Notes: generated by a model from the letters alone, not told the origin. A DNA stretch of 55,491 bases from an uncultured Clostridia bacterium (GCA_947366545.1 CANBAL010000003.1:1-55491); one strand, 5' to 3'. Shown: positions 40,899 through 49,850, counted from the stretch's first letter. Numbers and translations are program-made.

Positions 40899-42149
40899 TT
40901 ATTTTTTACATCTTCCAAGTGTGAAGTTATCTTTTTTGCGGTCGCGGAGTTCCTTAACTGGATTTTCCTTATCTTCAAGGCGGTAGTCCTGCCCAAACCG
41001 GTCAATATGCTGCGTGATTACAACATGGCCCGCTTCCATTTCTGGTTTTACATTCACCTTGTTTTGATATTTAAAGAAGTTGGCATTGTCAGGCAGTTTA
41101 TCCACCTTGATATACTTCTCTCTATCACCAGTAAGGGTCACCGTCTTGCCAAGGATGCCTCTGATGTAGTCTTTATTTGAATGAAAACTGATAAGCTCTG
41201 GGTAAACCCCATTTGGAATAACATCCACCCAGTCCTTCTTTTCAAATTTTCGGAGCATTTTAAGTGCCTCGTGTAGATGTGCTAGTTCCTGCTCAAAAAG
41301 TCTTTCCCAAATCTTTTTTATATATGGGTCGGTTTCATCATTAAGCATTGAAAAATATAGATAACTTTCAATGTATTCATGCATCAGCATTTCTTCGCAC
41401 ATTGAAGCATTAGGGTCTATTAAACTGCCATATTGAGATACGTGTTCCTCTTCTACCATCGCAATTTCAGTATAAAGTTCGCGGCCCATTTTATTTTTGT
41501 AGAAGGCACCCAAATTCATATAGTAGTTCATGGTTTGCTGCTCGGCAGCGGTGATTATTGAAACATCAAGTTTGGTAATAGGGTCTGCCGTTTTATTGCA
41601 AATTCCCTCTTTTATATTATCATATGGATGACGGTGATGAGAGATTGTTGGTCTTGCTGGCATAATCTCAGTATAATCGCCAACATATTTTTCCGCATGC
41701 TCCCCCATATCTGTTTCCAGCAAATTTGCATACCTATAAAGGTGGTCAAAATCTTCAAGAAGGGCGAAGTCAAGCGCGTCCTTAACATGTTTATCATTTG
41801 CCCTTGCGGCAAGAATAGCGGTAAGGTCTACCGCAAGCTGCTCGTAACCTATCGTGGTTTCAAGGATATTTTCATCAAGGGGTTTCAATCCTGATATTAG
41901 TTTCTGTTGTTGCTGCTCCATATTTCTAATTAAAGCCACACTACGCCTTACATCATTGTCATCACAGTGTCTATTAAAATGATGTTTTGACCACACCGCC
42001 TCATACTCTGTGCCGTTCATTAGAATGCATCGCACTCTTGTATAAGGGTCCACTTCCTCTTTGTTATATGACTTTGGGGCAAGGTCCTTCCAACTCATGA
42101 CCAAACTTTCAAGTTTCTTTGGTTTTTCTAAAAATGGGTTATAGTTCAT
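40899..42149 (-). CDS. Ferritin-like-domain protein
   Basis: A 416-residue protein of unknown name that looks like a double ferritin-like four-helix bundle. Residues about 85-155 contain TTIGYEQLAVDLTAILAA...LEDFDHLYRYANLLE, with the E...ExxH spacing of diiron sites; residues about 200-310 contain ITAAEQQTMNYYMNLG, MVEEEHVSQYGSLID, EEMLMHEYIESYLYFSML and LFEQELAHLHEALKML, again ExxH pairs. The last 100 residues are polar (FHSNKDYIRGILGKTVTLTG). It could be an iron- or oxygen-handling protein. AGGAGG precedes the ATG. It lies 48 bp upstream of no other gene on its strand; the kinase gene ends 48 bp beyond its start. Confidence 0.75.
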   Translation of the reverse strand: MNYNPFLEKPKKLESLVMSWKDLAPKSYNKEEVDPYTRVRCILMNGTEYEAVWSKHHFNRHCDDNDVRRSVALIRNMEQQQQKLISGLKPLDENILETTIGYEQLAVDLTAILAARANDKHVKDALDFALLEDFDHLYRYANLLETDMGEHAEKYVGDYTEIMPARPTISHHRHPYDNIKEGICNKTADPITKLDVSIITAAEQQTMNYYMNLGAFYKNKMGRELYTEIAMVEEEHVSQYGSLIDPNASMCEEMLMHEYIESYLYFSMLNDETDPYIKKIWERLFEQELAHLHEALKMLRKFEKKDWVDVIPNGVYPELISFHSNKDYIRGILGKTVTLTGDREKYIKVDKLPDNANFFKYQNKVNVKPEMEAGHVVITQHIDRFGQDYRLEDKENPVKELRDRKKDNFTLGRCKK

Positions 42150-42197
42150 ATTTATCCTCCTTTTAGTATTCTTTCTAAAAGAAGGCCTATTTATACT

Positions 42198-43073
42198 TTA
42201 AGGTACGATAATTTCTATCCCCTCTTTGATTACCTCAAAATCAAAGCTGCCAGTAAAAGCATTTTCCCCGTCAATGTTAATGACTTCGCTATCCTTGGTT
42301 TCTAATTTGAATTTATCAAGTTGAAGTCTTACCCCCTGCCTTTTTAGGCCACAAACAAAAAGTGAAAACACCTTAAATATTCCCTTTAAAGATACCTTTT
42401 CCCTCTTATCTTTGACAAGAAGTATATCCATTTTTCCGTCATTAATTTTGGCTTTCCCGTTTATCTTAAATCCGGCAACTGAACGAGAATTTAGCACAAG
42501 CACAAAGGCAAATCTTCCTTCTATCTCCCCGCCGTCAAATTTAAGTTTAAGATCCACACTGTCCGTTTTTAAAAGTTTTTTGCAGCCATGGAAAAAGTAA
42601 GCAAGTTTTCCTATACGCTTTTTATCTTTCTGACGGGTGGAATAACTTGTTTCGGTGAATAGCCCCGCACAGCACACATAGATGCCATAACTATTATTCG
42701 CTTTAAAAATATCATGTTTTATGGTTTTACCTTTAAGGATTACCTCCATACATTTTTTCACATTCCGTGGTAAACGCAAACTGTGTCCTACATCATTCAC
42801 GGTGCCATGAGGAATATAACCTATAACCGGCTTATTATCTTCTTCTGCTATGCCGTTGATTACTTCACTTAAAGTGCCATCGCCGCCTAGGACAATAAGG
42901 GTGTCATATTTCCCGCAACTGTCTTTTGAGAGACTAACCGCGTGCCTAGGTTTTTGCGTAGGAAAAATATCGACCACTTCATACTTTGTTTGTAGTCTTT
43001 TCACTATGTAATCTCTGCATTTTTCTTGCCTTACTTTACCACTATTTGGATTATAAATAAAAGCACATCTCAT
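42198..43073 (-). CDS. Diacylglycerol kinase-like lipid kinase
   Basis: A 291-residue cytosolic/peripheral lipid kinase of the DagK (diacylglycerol / sphingosine kinase catalytic) family. Seen: IYNPNSGK, the nucleotide motif VLGGDGTLSEVINGI, and PHGTVNDVGHSL, followed by the beta-rich C-terminal domain ending DGENAFTGSFDFEVI. DagK recycles diacylglycerol from lipoteichoic-acid synthesis; relatives phosphorylate sphingoid bases. The start is set at 43073: a TTGCAA-17-TATATT promoter ends six bases before it, and an ATG 48 bp earlier lies upstream of that promoter. No ribosome site (leaderless type). It lies close to the SPT-like/SDR/flippase genes. Confidence 0.92.
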   Translation of the reverse strand: MRCAFIYNPNSGKVRQEKCRDYIVKRLQTKYEVVDIFPTQKPRHAVSLSKDSCGKYDTLIVLGGDGTLSEVINGIAEEDNKPVIGYIPHGTVNDVGHSLRLPRNVKKCMEVILKGKTIKHDIFKANNSYGIYVCCAGLFTETSYSTRQKDKKRIGKLAYFFHGCKKLLKTDSVDLKLKFDGGEIEGRFAFVLVLNSRSVAGFKINGKAKINDGKMDILLVKDKREKVSLKGIFKVFSLFVCGLKRQGVRLQLDKFKLETKDSEVINIDGENAFTGSFDFEVIKEGIEIIVP

Positions 43074-43079
43074 ACTCTC

Positions 43080-43108
43080 AATATACGCCTTTTTATTTAT
43101 TGTTGCAA
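43080..43108 (-). promoter_or_regulatory. Leaderless-type promoter of the lipid kinase gene
   Basis: Minus strand TTGCAA (43108-43103), 17-nt spacer, TATATT (43085-43080), six bases, ATG at 43073. Confidence 0.75.
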
Positions 43109-43146
43109 AAAATTTTAACATTAATTCTTAAAAAGCGATAAAATAT

Positions 43147-43175
43147 TTGTTTTTTTTAATCTTTTCGAGTATATT
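43147..43175 (+). promoter_or_regulatory. Promoter of the YitT gene
   Basis: TTGTTT (43147-43152), 17-nt spacer, TATATT (43170-43175), then a short leader with GAGG before the ATG at 43192. Confidence 0.6.
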
Positions 43176-43191
43176 TGACTTGAGGCTTATC

Positions 43192-44304
43192 ATGAAAGAT
43201 GTTTTACACAATAAATATTGGCAATTTGCAATTCAAGTTTTAGGTATCGCACTTGGTTGTTTTTTTATGGGTATTGCTTTCAACTGCTTTTATACCCCAA
43301 ACAATATCACGCCTAGCGGGTTTATGGGTTTATGTACCGTCATTACAAATTTGCTTGCAAGGGCTGATATCAACATCTCACCTTCAATTTTATACTTCTC
43401 TATAAGTTTTATCTTGTTCTTAATCGCGCTTAAATCCTTTGGTTGGAGATTTGGACTTTTAACTTTGATAGGCATGGGCATTTTCACTTTGGCAAGCGAG
43501 TTTGTTGTTATTGATGCACTTGTTATTCAAAACGATATAGTACTTGCCGCTGTAATAGGTGCGTCCCTGCTTGGTCTTGGCTCTGGCATTGTTTTTCGTG
43601 TAGGCGGTTCTACTGGTGGTAGCGATATTGTGGCGTCACTTGTCACCAAAGCCTTTCCAAGAATAAAAACTGGGCAATGTTTAATGGTAATAAACGCAAT
43701 CGTCGTAATAAGCAGTATTTTAGTAAGCGGCGATATCACCTGCGGACTTTACACTATTATTGCCATTTTCATTTCTGGCAAAATGGTAGATCTTGTGCTT
43801 GACGGCTCAAAGTCGGTACGCGCCTTCTATATAATTTGCGACAAGGATGAAGCGGTGGCAGAAAAGATACTTGAGACCTTCCATAGGGGCGTCACTAAAT
43901 TGCCAGCAGAAGGAATGTTCTCACACAAAGAAAAGAAACTTCTTGTCTGCCTTGTGACAAATGAACAGGCCCCCGCCATGAAAAGTATCATTAAAGAGGC
44001 CGACCCAAATAGTTTTGTTTACTCCACTACTGTACGGGAAACATTAGGTGAAAGTTTCTTTTTAAGAGAGGCCTCTGTACGAAAGAACAAGATTAGAAAT
44101 GCCCGCCCAACCTTAAAAAGTAAGGTGCGCCTTACGCACAAATTAAAATTCCTCTTCACTAAAAAGAAACTTTTTATGAAAAGTAAACTTAAATTTATTC
44201 CACATGGCTGGCAGATTAAAACCGCTAACGCAATTCTAAAAACCGAACAAAAATATTCAAACAAAAAAGCAGTCTTTGGAAAGAAAAATAAATTGCATAT
44301 GTAA
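43192..44304 (+). CDS. YitT family membrane protein with basic tail
   Basis: A 370-residue YitT/DUF2179 protein: five to six membrane helices in residues about 8-195 with the family signature SGFMGLCTVITNLL and RVGGSTGGSDIVASLV, then the DUF2179 domain (about 215-290, ending EADPNSFVYSTTVRE). The remaining 75 residues form a strongly basic tail (NARPTLKSKVRLTHKLKFLFTKKK onward) not found in typical YitT proteins of about 285 residues. Function of the family is unknown. GAGG lies ten bases before the ATG at 43192; an in-frame ATG at 43147 overlaps the promoter. It is divergent from the lipid kinase gene and convergent with the MATE-HAD gene. Confidence 0.9.
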   Translation: MKDVLHNKYWQFAIQVLGIALGCFFMGIAFNCFYTPNNITPSGFMGLCTVITNLLARADINISPSILYFSISFILFLIALKSFGWRFGLLTLIGMGIFTLASEFVVIDALVIQNDIVLAAVIGASLLGLGSGIVFRVGGSTGGSDIVASLVTKAFPRIKTGQCLMVINAIVVISSILVSGDITCGLYTIIAIFISGKMVDLVLDGSKSVRAFYIICDKDEAVAEKILETFHRGVTKLPAEGMFSHKEKKLLVCLVTNEQAPAMKSIIKEADPNSFVYSTTVRETLGESFFLREASVRKNKIRNARPTLKSKVRLTHKLKFLFTKKKLFMKSKLKFIPHGWQIKTANAILKTEQKYSNKKAVFGKKNKLHM

Positions 44305-44333
44305 AAGAAACACCGCAAGGTGTTTCTTTTTAA
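44303..44333. terminator. Bidirectional terminator
   Basis: AAAAGAAACACC-GCAA-GGTGTTTCTTTT between the YitT gene and the MATE-HAD gene. Confidence 0.85.
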
Positions 44334-46261
44334 TCAATCACTTCGTTATAAGTAAAACCATTTTTGCATCTAAAATAGTTCATTTTAAGTTTCTTCGCAG
44401 GTTTAATATCATGATTTTTACTGTCGCCAATGACAAGCACATTCTCTGGCTTTAAACCATTTTCTTCCATTATCTTTAAGAAAAGTCCTTCCTTGCTCGT
44501 GTCTTTTGTTTTTATCTCGTTATTGTAAATATGCTCGAAAATAGTTAAATCTATCTTATAAAACGCCGCCGTTTTTTGAATGTTTGTAAGTCTTGAATTT
44601 GAAACAATATAAAGTTTACCAAGCTTTGCAAATTTTTGAATTTCCCGCTTTGGCACAGCCCTGCCTTTTTTCTCAGCAGGGTCCATTTCCATTCCATCGC
44701 GATAGTCTAGCCATGGGTCTGAAGAGCCTTCTAGGTCTATAAGTATATGACATAAAACCTCATCCGCCATACAAAAATCTTTTTTCTTGTATCTAACTCC
44801 ATACTTTTTAAGAAGCGCCTTCTTCTCGTCAAAACTCATGTTAGAAAAATGATTGTCAAACCACTGTCCCACCGTTCTATACCAAAAGTGCCAGTTAATT
44901 CCGTAATATAAGGTGTCATCAAAATCAAATATCACACATTTTACTTTATTTCTAAGTGCTTTTGGGTCATCATTTATGTTCGCCATCCACTTCTTGCGTT
45001 TGTAAATAATAAGGCAAACAACAAGTTTTATTAAATCTGGCACAAGAATTACTCCATAGGCAAGGAAGATATTGATTGGCAAATACTGCACTAGTATACA
45101 CATTACGAATAGATAAATACTGCTAACTATTTCTACTATTAATAACCCTTTTCCCTTGCCACCAAGTCTTAGCATATAGGAAGAAAAGTTCCAAGCCAAA
45201 AACCTTACAAGATGAATAAAGGCATAACATGGCACAGCATAAAACATCAAATTAAAATATTCATTATTCGCACCTATGGCAAGCGGGTAAATAAGCAATA
45301 AACTGACAATAAAATAACCTGCCCAAATTATTACCGTGCCGATGAGCGAATATTTTGCATGCTGTCCTGCCTTTTTAAATTGATTGCGCCCAAGACACCT
45401 TGCAATTCGCACACATGTAACACAAATGTAGCCAAATAGAAAGCCATTAAATATATCTAGTACGTTTTCAAGATAGGCATAGGTGTTGAATATACCATCG
45501 TTGAGCCTTAATAAAAACATACTGGTTGCAAAATAGCCTATCTGCCATATAACCTCCGTAAAGAAGTTTGTAAGCATGATTGTCCATTGCCGTTTTGTAA
45601 ATCTTACCGTCAGTTTGCTGAAAATATTAATCTTGAATTTCTTGTCTTTAAATAATGACACTGCTGCAAGAGTAACACTGACTAGACCGCTGACTATATA
45701 TACGATTGCAATATAATTTAGGTAATAGATACCTGCAAAGTAAAGCACCACAAAGCCTATAATCGTCACTACTATCGGCATGATTTCACAAACAAACTCA
45801 ATCTTATATTTCTGTAATGCCTGTAACATATCTTGCATATAGTTTGACACTCCAGTTAAAAACAAATAAATACACATTATATAGTAAAAAGTGTAGTCGT
45901 TTGGAACAAAGTCACCAAGGGTCTCCATCATAAACTGCGGGAAAGCAATTAAGATGCATTCAAATATACATAACGCAGTAACAGAAAGATAAAAGCCTGC
46001 ACTTGTATATTGTCGCACTCTGTATTTTGAGGAGATGTTTTGATTAACAAAAATGCTTGTAGACTGAGATACACCAAAAGATATCATGGTTCCAAAATAG
46101 TTTATTGCCAAGAATGCATTGAGATAGGTAAGTTCGGGGGTGTCAAGTAAATTGGCTAAAACCGTGACAATACTCATAAGCACAGCGTTCGTCAAAAAAG
46201 TGGCAAGCAAAAACTTACCTTGTTTAAATGTGCCAAAAAAGTACTTCCAAAATTTTTTCAT
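44330..46261 (-). CDS. MATE/MOP-type flippase fused to a HAD phosphatase
   Basis: A 643-residue two-domain protein. Residues about 10-430 form 12 membrane helices with the even, polar-poor pattern of MATE/polysaccharide-type (MOP) transporters. Residues about 440-643 are a HAD hydrolase: IFDFDDTLYYG with nucleophile Asp446 and Asp448, the Ser/Thr motif IVSNSRLTNI, Lys in EIKTKDTSKEGLF, and VIGDSKNHDIKPAKK. All HAD catalytic residues are present, so the cytosolic domain should be an active phosphatase. I chose the start at 46261 with AGAGGAC upstream; an earlier in-frame ATG at 46315 has no ribosome site. It lies 77 bp downstream of the SPT-like gene on the same strand. Confidence 0.87.
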   Translation of the reverse strand: MKKFWKYFFGTFKQGKFLLATFLTNAVLMSIVTVLANLLDTPELTYLNAFLAINYFGTMISFGVSQSTSIFVNQNISSKYRVRQYTSAGFYLSVTALCIFECILIAFPQFMMETLGDFVPNDYTFYYIMCIYLFLTGVSNYMQDMLQALQKYKIEFVCEIMPIVVTIIGFVVLYFAGIYYLNYIAIVYIVSGLVSVTLAAVSLFKDKKFKINIFSKLTVRFTKRQWTIMLTNFFTEVIWQIGYFATSMFLLRLNDGIFNTYAYLENVLDIFNGFLFGYICVTCVRIARCLGRNQFKKAGQHAKYSLIGTVIIWAGYFIVSLLLIYPLAIGANNEYFNLMFYAVPCYAFIHLVRFLAWNFSSYMLRLGGKGKGLLIVEIVSSIYLFVMCILVQYLPINIFLAYGVILVPDLIKLVVCLIIYKRKKWMANINDDPKALRNKVKCVIFDFDDTLYYGINWHFWYRTVGQWFDNHFSNMSFDEKKALLKKYGVRYKKKDFCMADEVLCHILIDLEGSSDPWLDYRDGMEMDPAEKKGRAVPKREIQKFAKLGKLYIVSNSRLTNIQKTAAFYKIDLTIFEHIYNNEIKTKDTSKEGLFLKIMEENGLKPENVLVIGDSKNHDIKPAKKLKMNYFRCKNGFTYNEVID

Positions 46262-46338
46262 AAGTCCTCTAGTATTAATGATATATATCTTATCATAGTT
46301 TTGACACTGCCACAAAATAAAATCCCCATGCGGAGATT

Positions 46339-47520
46339 TTAAATTATTTCTAGTTCTTTTAAAACATCTCGTATTGCTTTCATAGCCTTGTCCATCTGCT
46401 CTTTAGTATGGGTGGCAGTATAGCTTGTTCTAAGAAGGGCTTTGCCTTGTGGCGTTGCTGGTGTGACTACTGGATTTACATAAACCCCGCGCTCAAGCAG
46501 TTTTTTACAAGCCACAAACGCCTTATAATCATCGTAAGTATAAATAGGTATTATCGGCGTCTCGCTATCGATAATCTGTACCCCTAATTTCTTCAGTCCT
46601 TCCCTCATATAATTACTGATATCTCTCAGTGCTTGAACTCGCTCTGGCTCCCTTTCAAGTATTTTTAATGCAGTTAAAGCACTCGCCACACATGCAGGAG
46701 TGATGCTGGCACTAAAAATATATGGGCGAGAGGTGTGCTTAACATAATCTACCACTCTTTGTGATGCTGCCATAAAACCGCCAAGACTTGCAAGCGATTT
46801 TGAGAAGGTTCCCATAATAATATCAACTTCATCTTCAAGTCCAAAATGCTCGGCAGTGCCTCGTCCATGTTTCCCAAGGACGCCTAAACCATGTGCATCA
46901 TCCACCATCACTCTTGCACCATATTTTCTTGCAAGAGCAACAATTTCTGGAAGTTTACATATATCGCCGCCCATGCTGAATACACCGTCTGTAACTATAA
47001 GTATTCCCTTGTCCTCTGGAATTTCTTTAAGTTTTCTTTCAAGATCTACCATATCTGCATGCTCAAATCTTACCATTTTACCAAAGCTAAGTCTTGCTGC
47101 ATCATAAATACTGGCATGGTTTTCTTTATCGCAAACAATGTAGTCATTTCTTCCAACTACTGCACTGATAATTCCTAAGTTTGACTGGAAACCTGTACTA
47201 AAGGTTACAACAGCCTCTTTGTGTAAAAACTTGGCAAGTTCCTTTTCAAGCTGCACATGCATATCTAGGGTACCATTTAAAAAGCGCGACCCCGAACATC
47301 CCGAGCCATACTTTTCAAGGGCCTCAACCCCTGCTTTTATTACCTCTGGGTGCGAGGTAAGCCCAAGATAGTTGTTAGAGCCTATCATGATTGTTTCATG
47401 CCCCTCCATTTCTACCACTGTGTCTTGTCCAGATGTAAGCTCGTGAAAATAAGGATACACCCCTGCATCTTTTACTTCGTCAAATAACTGCCTTGCTTGC
47501 ATCTTTTTAAAAATATCCAT
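46339..47520 (-). CDS. Alpha-oxoamine synthase, serine-palmitoyltransferase-like
   Basis: A 393-residue PLP enzyme of the alpha-oxoamine synthase family, which condenses an amino acid with an acyl-CoA or acyl-ACP with loss of CO2. Seen: GSRFLNGTLDMHVQLE, FSTGFQSNLG, ENHASIYDAARL (His135 stacks on PLP), VTDGVFSMGGD, VDDAHGLGVLGKHGRGT, PLP lysine Lys241 in GTFSKSLASLGGF, RPYIFSASITPA and VNPVVTPATP. The GSRFLNGT, GTFSKSLAS and SASxTPA wording is closer to bacterial serine palmitoyltransferases than to KBL or BioF as I remember them. AAGGAG before ATG; 10 bp after the SDR gene. Confidence 0.85.
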   Translation of the reverse strand: MDIFKKMQARQLFDEVKDAGVYPYFHELTSGQDTVVEMEGHETIMIGSNNYLGLTSHPEVIKAGVEALEKYGSGCSGSRFLNGTLDMHVQLEKELAKFLHKEAVVTFSTGFQSNLGIISAVVGRNDYIVCDKENHASIYDAARLSFGKMVRFEHADMVDLERKLKEIPEDKGILIVTDGVFSMGGDICKLPEIVALARKYGARVMVDDAHGLGVLGKHGRGTAEHFGLEDEVDIIMGTFSKSLASLGGFMAASQRVVDYVKHTSRPYIFSASITPACVASALTALKILEREPERVQALRDISNYMREGLKKLGVQIIDSETPIIPIYTYDDYKAFVACKKLLERGVYVNPVVTPATPQGKALLRTSYTATHTKEQMDKAMKAIRDVLKELEII

Positions 47521-47530
47521 TTTACTCTCC

Positions 47531-48304
47531 TTAACAATATAATATTTTTATTAGCCAATCCAACATTCTTACTGGCAATATCTTTTGTAAGAAGATGAGT
47601 AGTTTTAATGAGCCTACACTCACCCTTGGTTTTGGTTTCTTTTTCTCAGCAAGGGCCACAATCTTTTTTGCCACTTTGTTAGGGCTCATGCCTTGACGCT
47701 CATACTTATCAAATTTGTCCAGCGACCTGTCAACCTTCTTGTCTCTGCCTTCCGCCTTGATTTTCGCATCAGTAAAGCCTGTTTTAACATCCCCCGGCAT
47801 TATCGCACTGACATAAACGCCATAGGGCATAAGTTCGGTACGGGTTGTTCTTGAAAGCACTTCTATTCCAACCTTAGTGGCACTATAAGCACTTTGATAA
47901 GGAAGAGGGAACACAGCAGAAAGAGAGGATGTGTTTATTATCTTCCCATGTCGCTGCTCTTTCATAATCTTTCCAACGATAGCAATATTGACTGCAACGG
48001 CAGTGAGATTTGTTGAAAACAGTTTTTGTATATCTTCCGTTTTAAGTTCAACAAGTTCTCCTACAAGACCAAAGCCCGCATTATTAACAAAAACATCTAT
48101 ATGCCCTTCTTTTTCATAAACGCCGTTTATTATCTCCTTCATTTTAGGCGTGTCATTGACATCACAGTTATAATTTGTAAAATCGCCGCCGTCATATTCA
48201 CCTTTTGAAATGCCATATACTGTATACCCTTTTGCTACAAACAGTTTTGCCGTAGCAAGACCTATTCCACTATTGGCACCAGTAATTATTACTACCTTGT
48301 TCAT
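47531..48304 (-). CDS. Short-chain dehydrogenase/reductase, lipid-type
   Basis: A 257-residue classical SDR oxidoreductase. Seen: the cofactor motif TGANSGIG near residue 8, NNAG at about 88, the catalytic Ser in INTSSLS, and the YSATK active-site Tyr-Lys. The last 30 residues (LKLLIFLQKILPVRMLDWLIKILYC) are a hydrophobic/amphipathic helix pair as found in SDRs that act at membranes on lipid substrates. With the adjacent oxoamine synthase it would fit 3-ketosphinganine reduction. AAGGAGG precedes the ATG at 48304. It is the first gene of the run SDR, SPT-like, MATE-HAD. Confidence 0.9.
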   Translation of the reverse strand: MNKVVIITGANSGIGLATAKLFVAKGYTVYGISKGEYDGGDFTNYNCDVNDTPKMKEIINGVYEKEGHIDVFVNNAGFGLVGELVELKTEDIQKLFSTNLTAVAVNIAIVGKIMKEQRHGKIINTSSLSAVFPLPYQSAYSATKVGIEVLSRTTRTELMPYGVYVSAIMPGDVKTGFTDAKIKAEGRDKKVDRSLDKFDKYERQGMSPNKVAKKIVALAEKKKPKPRVSVGSLKLLIFLQKILPVRMLDWLIKILYC

Positions 48305-48463
48305 TTTTTCCTCCTTGTGTTAATTTACAAAACCGATTATACATAAGAAAATAGAAAACGCAAAATAATTTTAAAACAAATCAAAAATTTATTTTTACTT
48401 ATTTATAAACCCTACATCCCTTTAATTTAAAGGGAAAGCGGCATTTTTTTGAAACAAATTTCA

Positions 48464-48500
48464 TAAAAAAAGTAGGCCTTCAAAATAGTCTACTTTTCTT
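48464..48500 (-). terminator. Terminator of the DegV gene (copy 2)
   Basis: AAAAGTAGAC / GCCTACTTTT stem with T-run on the minus strand, after the stop at 48536. Confidence 0.7.
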
Positions 48501-48535
48501 TATTTATAAGCCTTGTAGCGATTTTATAAAAGTTT

Positions 48536-49402
48536 TTACTTTTTTATATACTTTCTTGCACATGCAACAGCGATTGAACCACCGCCTATGTGACAAGCAA
48601 CACTTAAAGATAGTGGATCCATCATAGTAACTTCTACATTTGGAATAGCGGCTTCAATTTCTTGCTTAAATACTTTTGCTTTGTCCAGACAATTTGTGTA
48701 CGCCACATAAAGTTGCATTTCATTATAAAAATCTTTAAATCTACTTTCCAAATCTTTTTTTATGGCTTCAATCATTTTAGTTTTTCCAACCTGACTACTC
48801 ATAACCTTGGCAAAAGTATCAAGTTTGCCGCCTTGTATTTGAAGCACGGGCTTGATTTTAAGTAGTGTGCCTATTGCTGCTACCGCGGGTGTAAGCCTTC
48901 CTCCCTTCTTCAAATATTTAAGAGTGTCCACCATAATGTAAATACTAGAATCTTTTGCAGTGCGCTCCAAATAGGACTTGATTTCTTGTGCGGTAAAGCC
49001 GTCTTTCGCAAGATTTATTGCATCTAGTGTCGCTTGCTTTTGGGTAACCGAAATTCTATGGTTATCAACCACTTGCACCCGCCCATTATAATCCTCTGCA
49101 AGGCGAAGTGCGGTATTGCAAGACTCACTAAGGCCGCTCGACATTGGTATATGTACTATTTCATCATATTCTTTTAATATCTTGTCCCACAGTTCTGTCA
49201 CCTGCCCCACTGCTGGTTGGGAGGTGGATATGTCCTCTCCTGTCAAAAGTTTTTGATAAAATTCTTCTTGAGTAAGATTTATATCCTCGAAATATTCTTC
49301 CTCGCCAATGATAAATGGCATGGGAATTACAAAAGCACCGATTTTCTTGGCCTCGATTTGAGTAATACCTGAATTGCTATCTGTCACTATTGCCGTTTTC
49401 AT
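48536..49402 (-). CDS. DegV family fatty-acid-binding protein (copy 2)
   Basis: A 288-residue DegV/FakB-like protein. Seen: VTDSNSGITQIEAKKIGAFVIPMPF, ISTSQPAVGQV with the conserved TSQP serine/threonine, VHIPMSSGLSESCNTA, and YLKKGGRLTPAVAAIGTLLKIKPVL, then the MDPLSLSVACHIGGGSIAVA end with the His and Gly motif. In proven cases such proteins carry fatty acids to FakA for phosphorylation. GGGAG precedes the ATG. It lies upstream of the SDR/SPT-like genes on the same strand, which suits a role in exogenous fatty-acid supply, though the terminator at 48464 separates the transcripts. Confidence 0.93.
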   Translation of the reverse strand: MKTAIVTDSNSGITQIEAKKIGAFVIPMPFIIGEEEYFEDINLTQEEFYQKLLTGEDISTSQPAVGQVTELWDKILKEYDEIVHIPMSSGLSESCNTALRLAEDYNGRVQVVDNHRISVTQKQATLDAINLAKDGFTAQEIKSYLERTAKDSSIYIMVDTLKYLKKGGRLTPAVAAIGTLLKIKPVLQIQGGKLDTFAKVMSSQVGKTKMIEAIKKDLESRFKDFYNEMQLYVAYTNCLDKAKVFKQEIEAAIPNVEVTMMDPLSLSVACHIGGGSIAVACARKYIKK

Positions 49403-49485
49403 ACTTTCTCCCTATTGTACAGAAAGCAGTATACAACTTTTTAGTATAATTTGCAAAAAAAATTGACTTGTGACAATAAAAAAAT

Positions 49486-49503
49486 GCCTAACGGCATTTT
49501 TTA
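49486..49503 (-). terminator. Terminator of the small membrane protein gene
   Basis: AAAATGCCGTTAGGCATTTT with T-run on the minus strand at the stop codon. Confidence 0.8.
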
Positions 49504-49734
49504 GTCAATCCAAAGTACTTTATCACTTACAGCAAGTGTAATGATATCGACAAGCCATAAGAATGGTATACCTACAATGATAAGTACTACTGCAAGTACA
49601 ATTCCTAAGACATTATTCTTGGCAATACTGTGGCAAAGTCTGTAGATTACCCAAATAATATCGAGGAATGGAATTGCTAAGAGTATCTTAACAAGTTTTG
49701 GCATTTTATCCATTGCTGATACGAATTGTTGCAT
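49501..49734 (-). CDS. Small two-helix membrane protein
   Basis: A 77-residue protein with two hydrophobic segments (about 13-33 and 42-72; PKLVKILLAIPFLDIIWVIYRLCHSIAK and NNVLGIVLAVVLIIVGIPFLWLVDIITLAV). It resembles in outline the small Firmicute proteins of the Pmp3/TM2-like type, but I recognise no family. AAGGAGG lies well placed before the ATG. Stands alone; function unknown. Confidence 0.7.
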   Translation of the reverse strand: MQQFVSAMDKMPKLVKILLAIPFLDIIWVIYRLCHSIAKNNVLGIVLAVVLIIVGIPFLWLVDIITLAVSDKVLWID

Positions 49735-49821
49735 ATCTTTCCTCCTTTTTCTTTTATTCTATTTATATTATATCACACTATTCCTATGTGACAAATTATT
49801 TCAAAAACTTTTTGAAAAAGT

Positions 49822-49850
49822 TTGACACTTTTTTTATATGAGCATAAAAT
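49822..49850 (+). promoter_or_regulatory. Promoter of the ABC exporter operon
   Basis: TTGACA (49822-49827), 17-nt spacer, TAAAAT (49845-49850), then GGGGGGCG before the ATG at 49885. Confidence 0.85.

Noticed and set aside
46339-48304. Reading the SDR and oxoamine synthase as the Tdh-Kbl threonine degradation pair
   Set aside because: The synthase lacks the KBL wording (GTLGKALGG) and has SPT-like motifs; the SDR is a classical SDR with a membrane tail, not a threonine dehydrogenase. A phylogeny could still overturn this.
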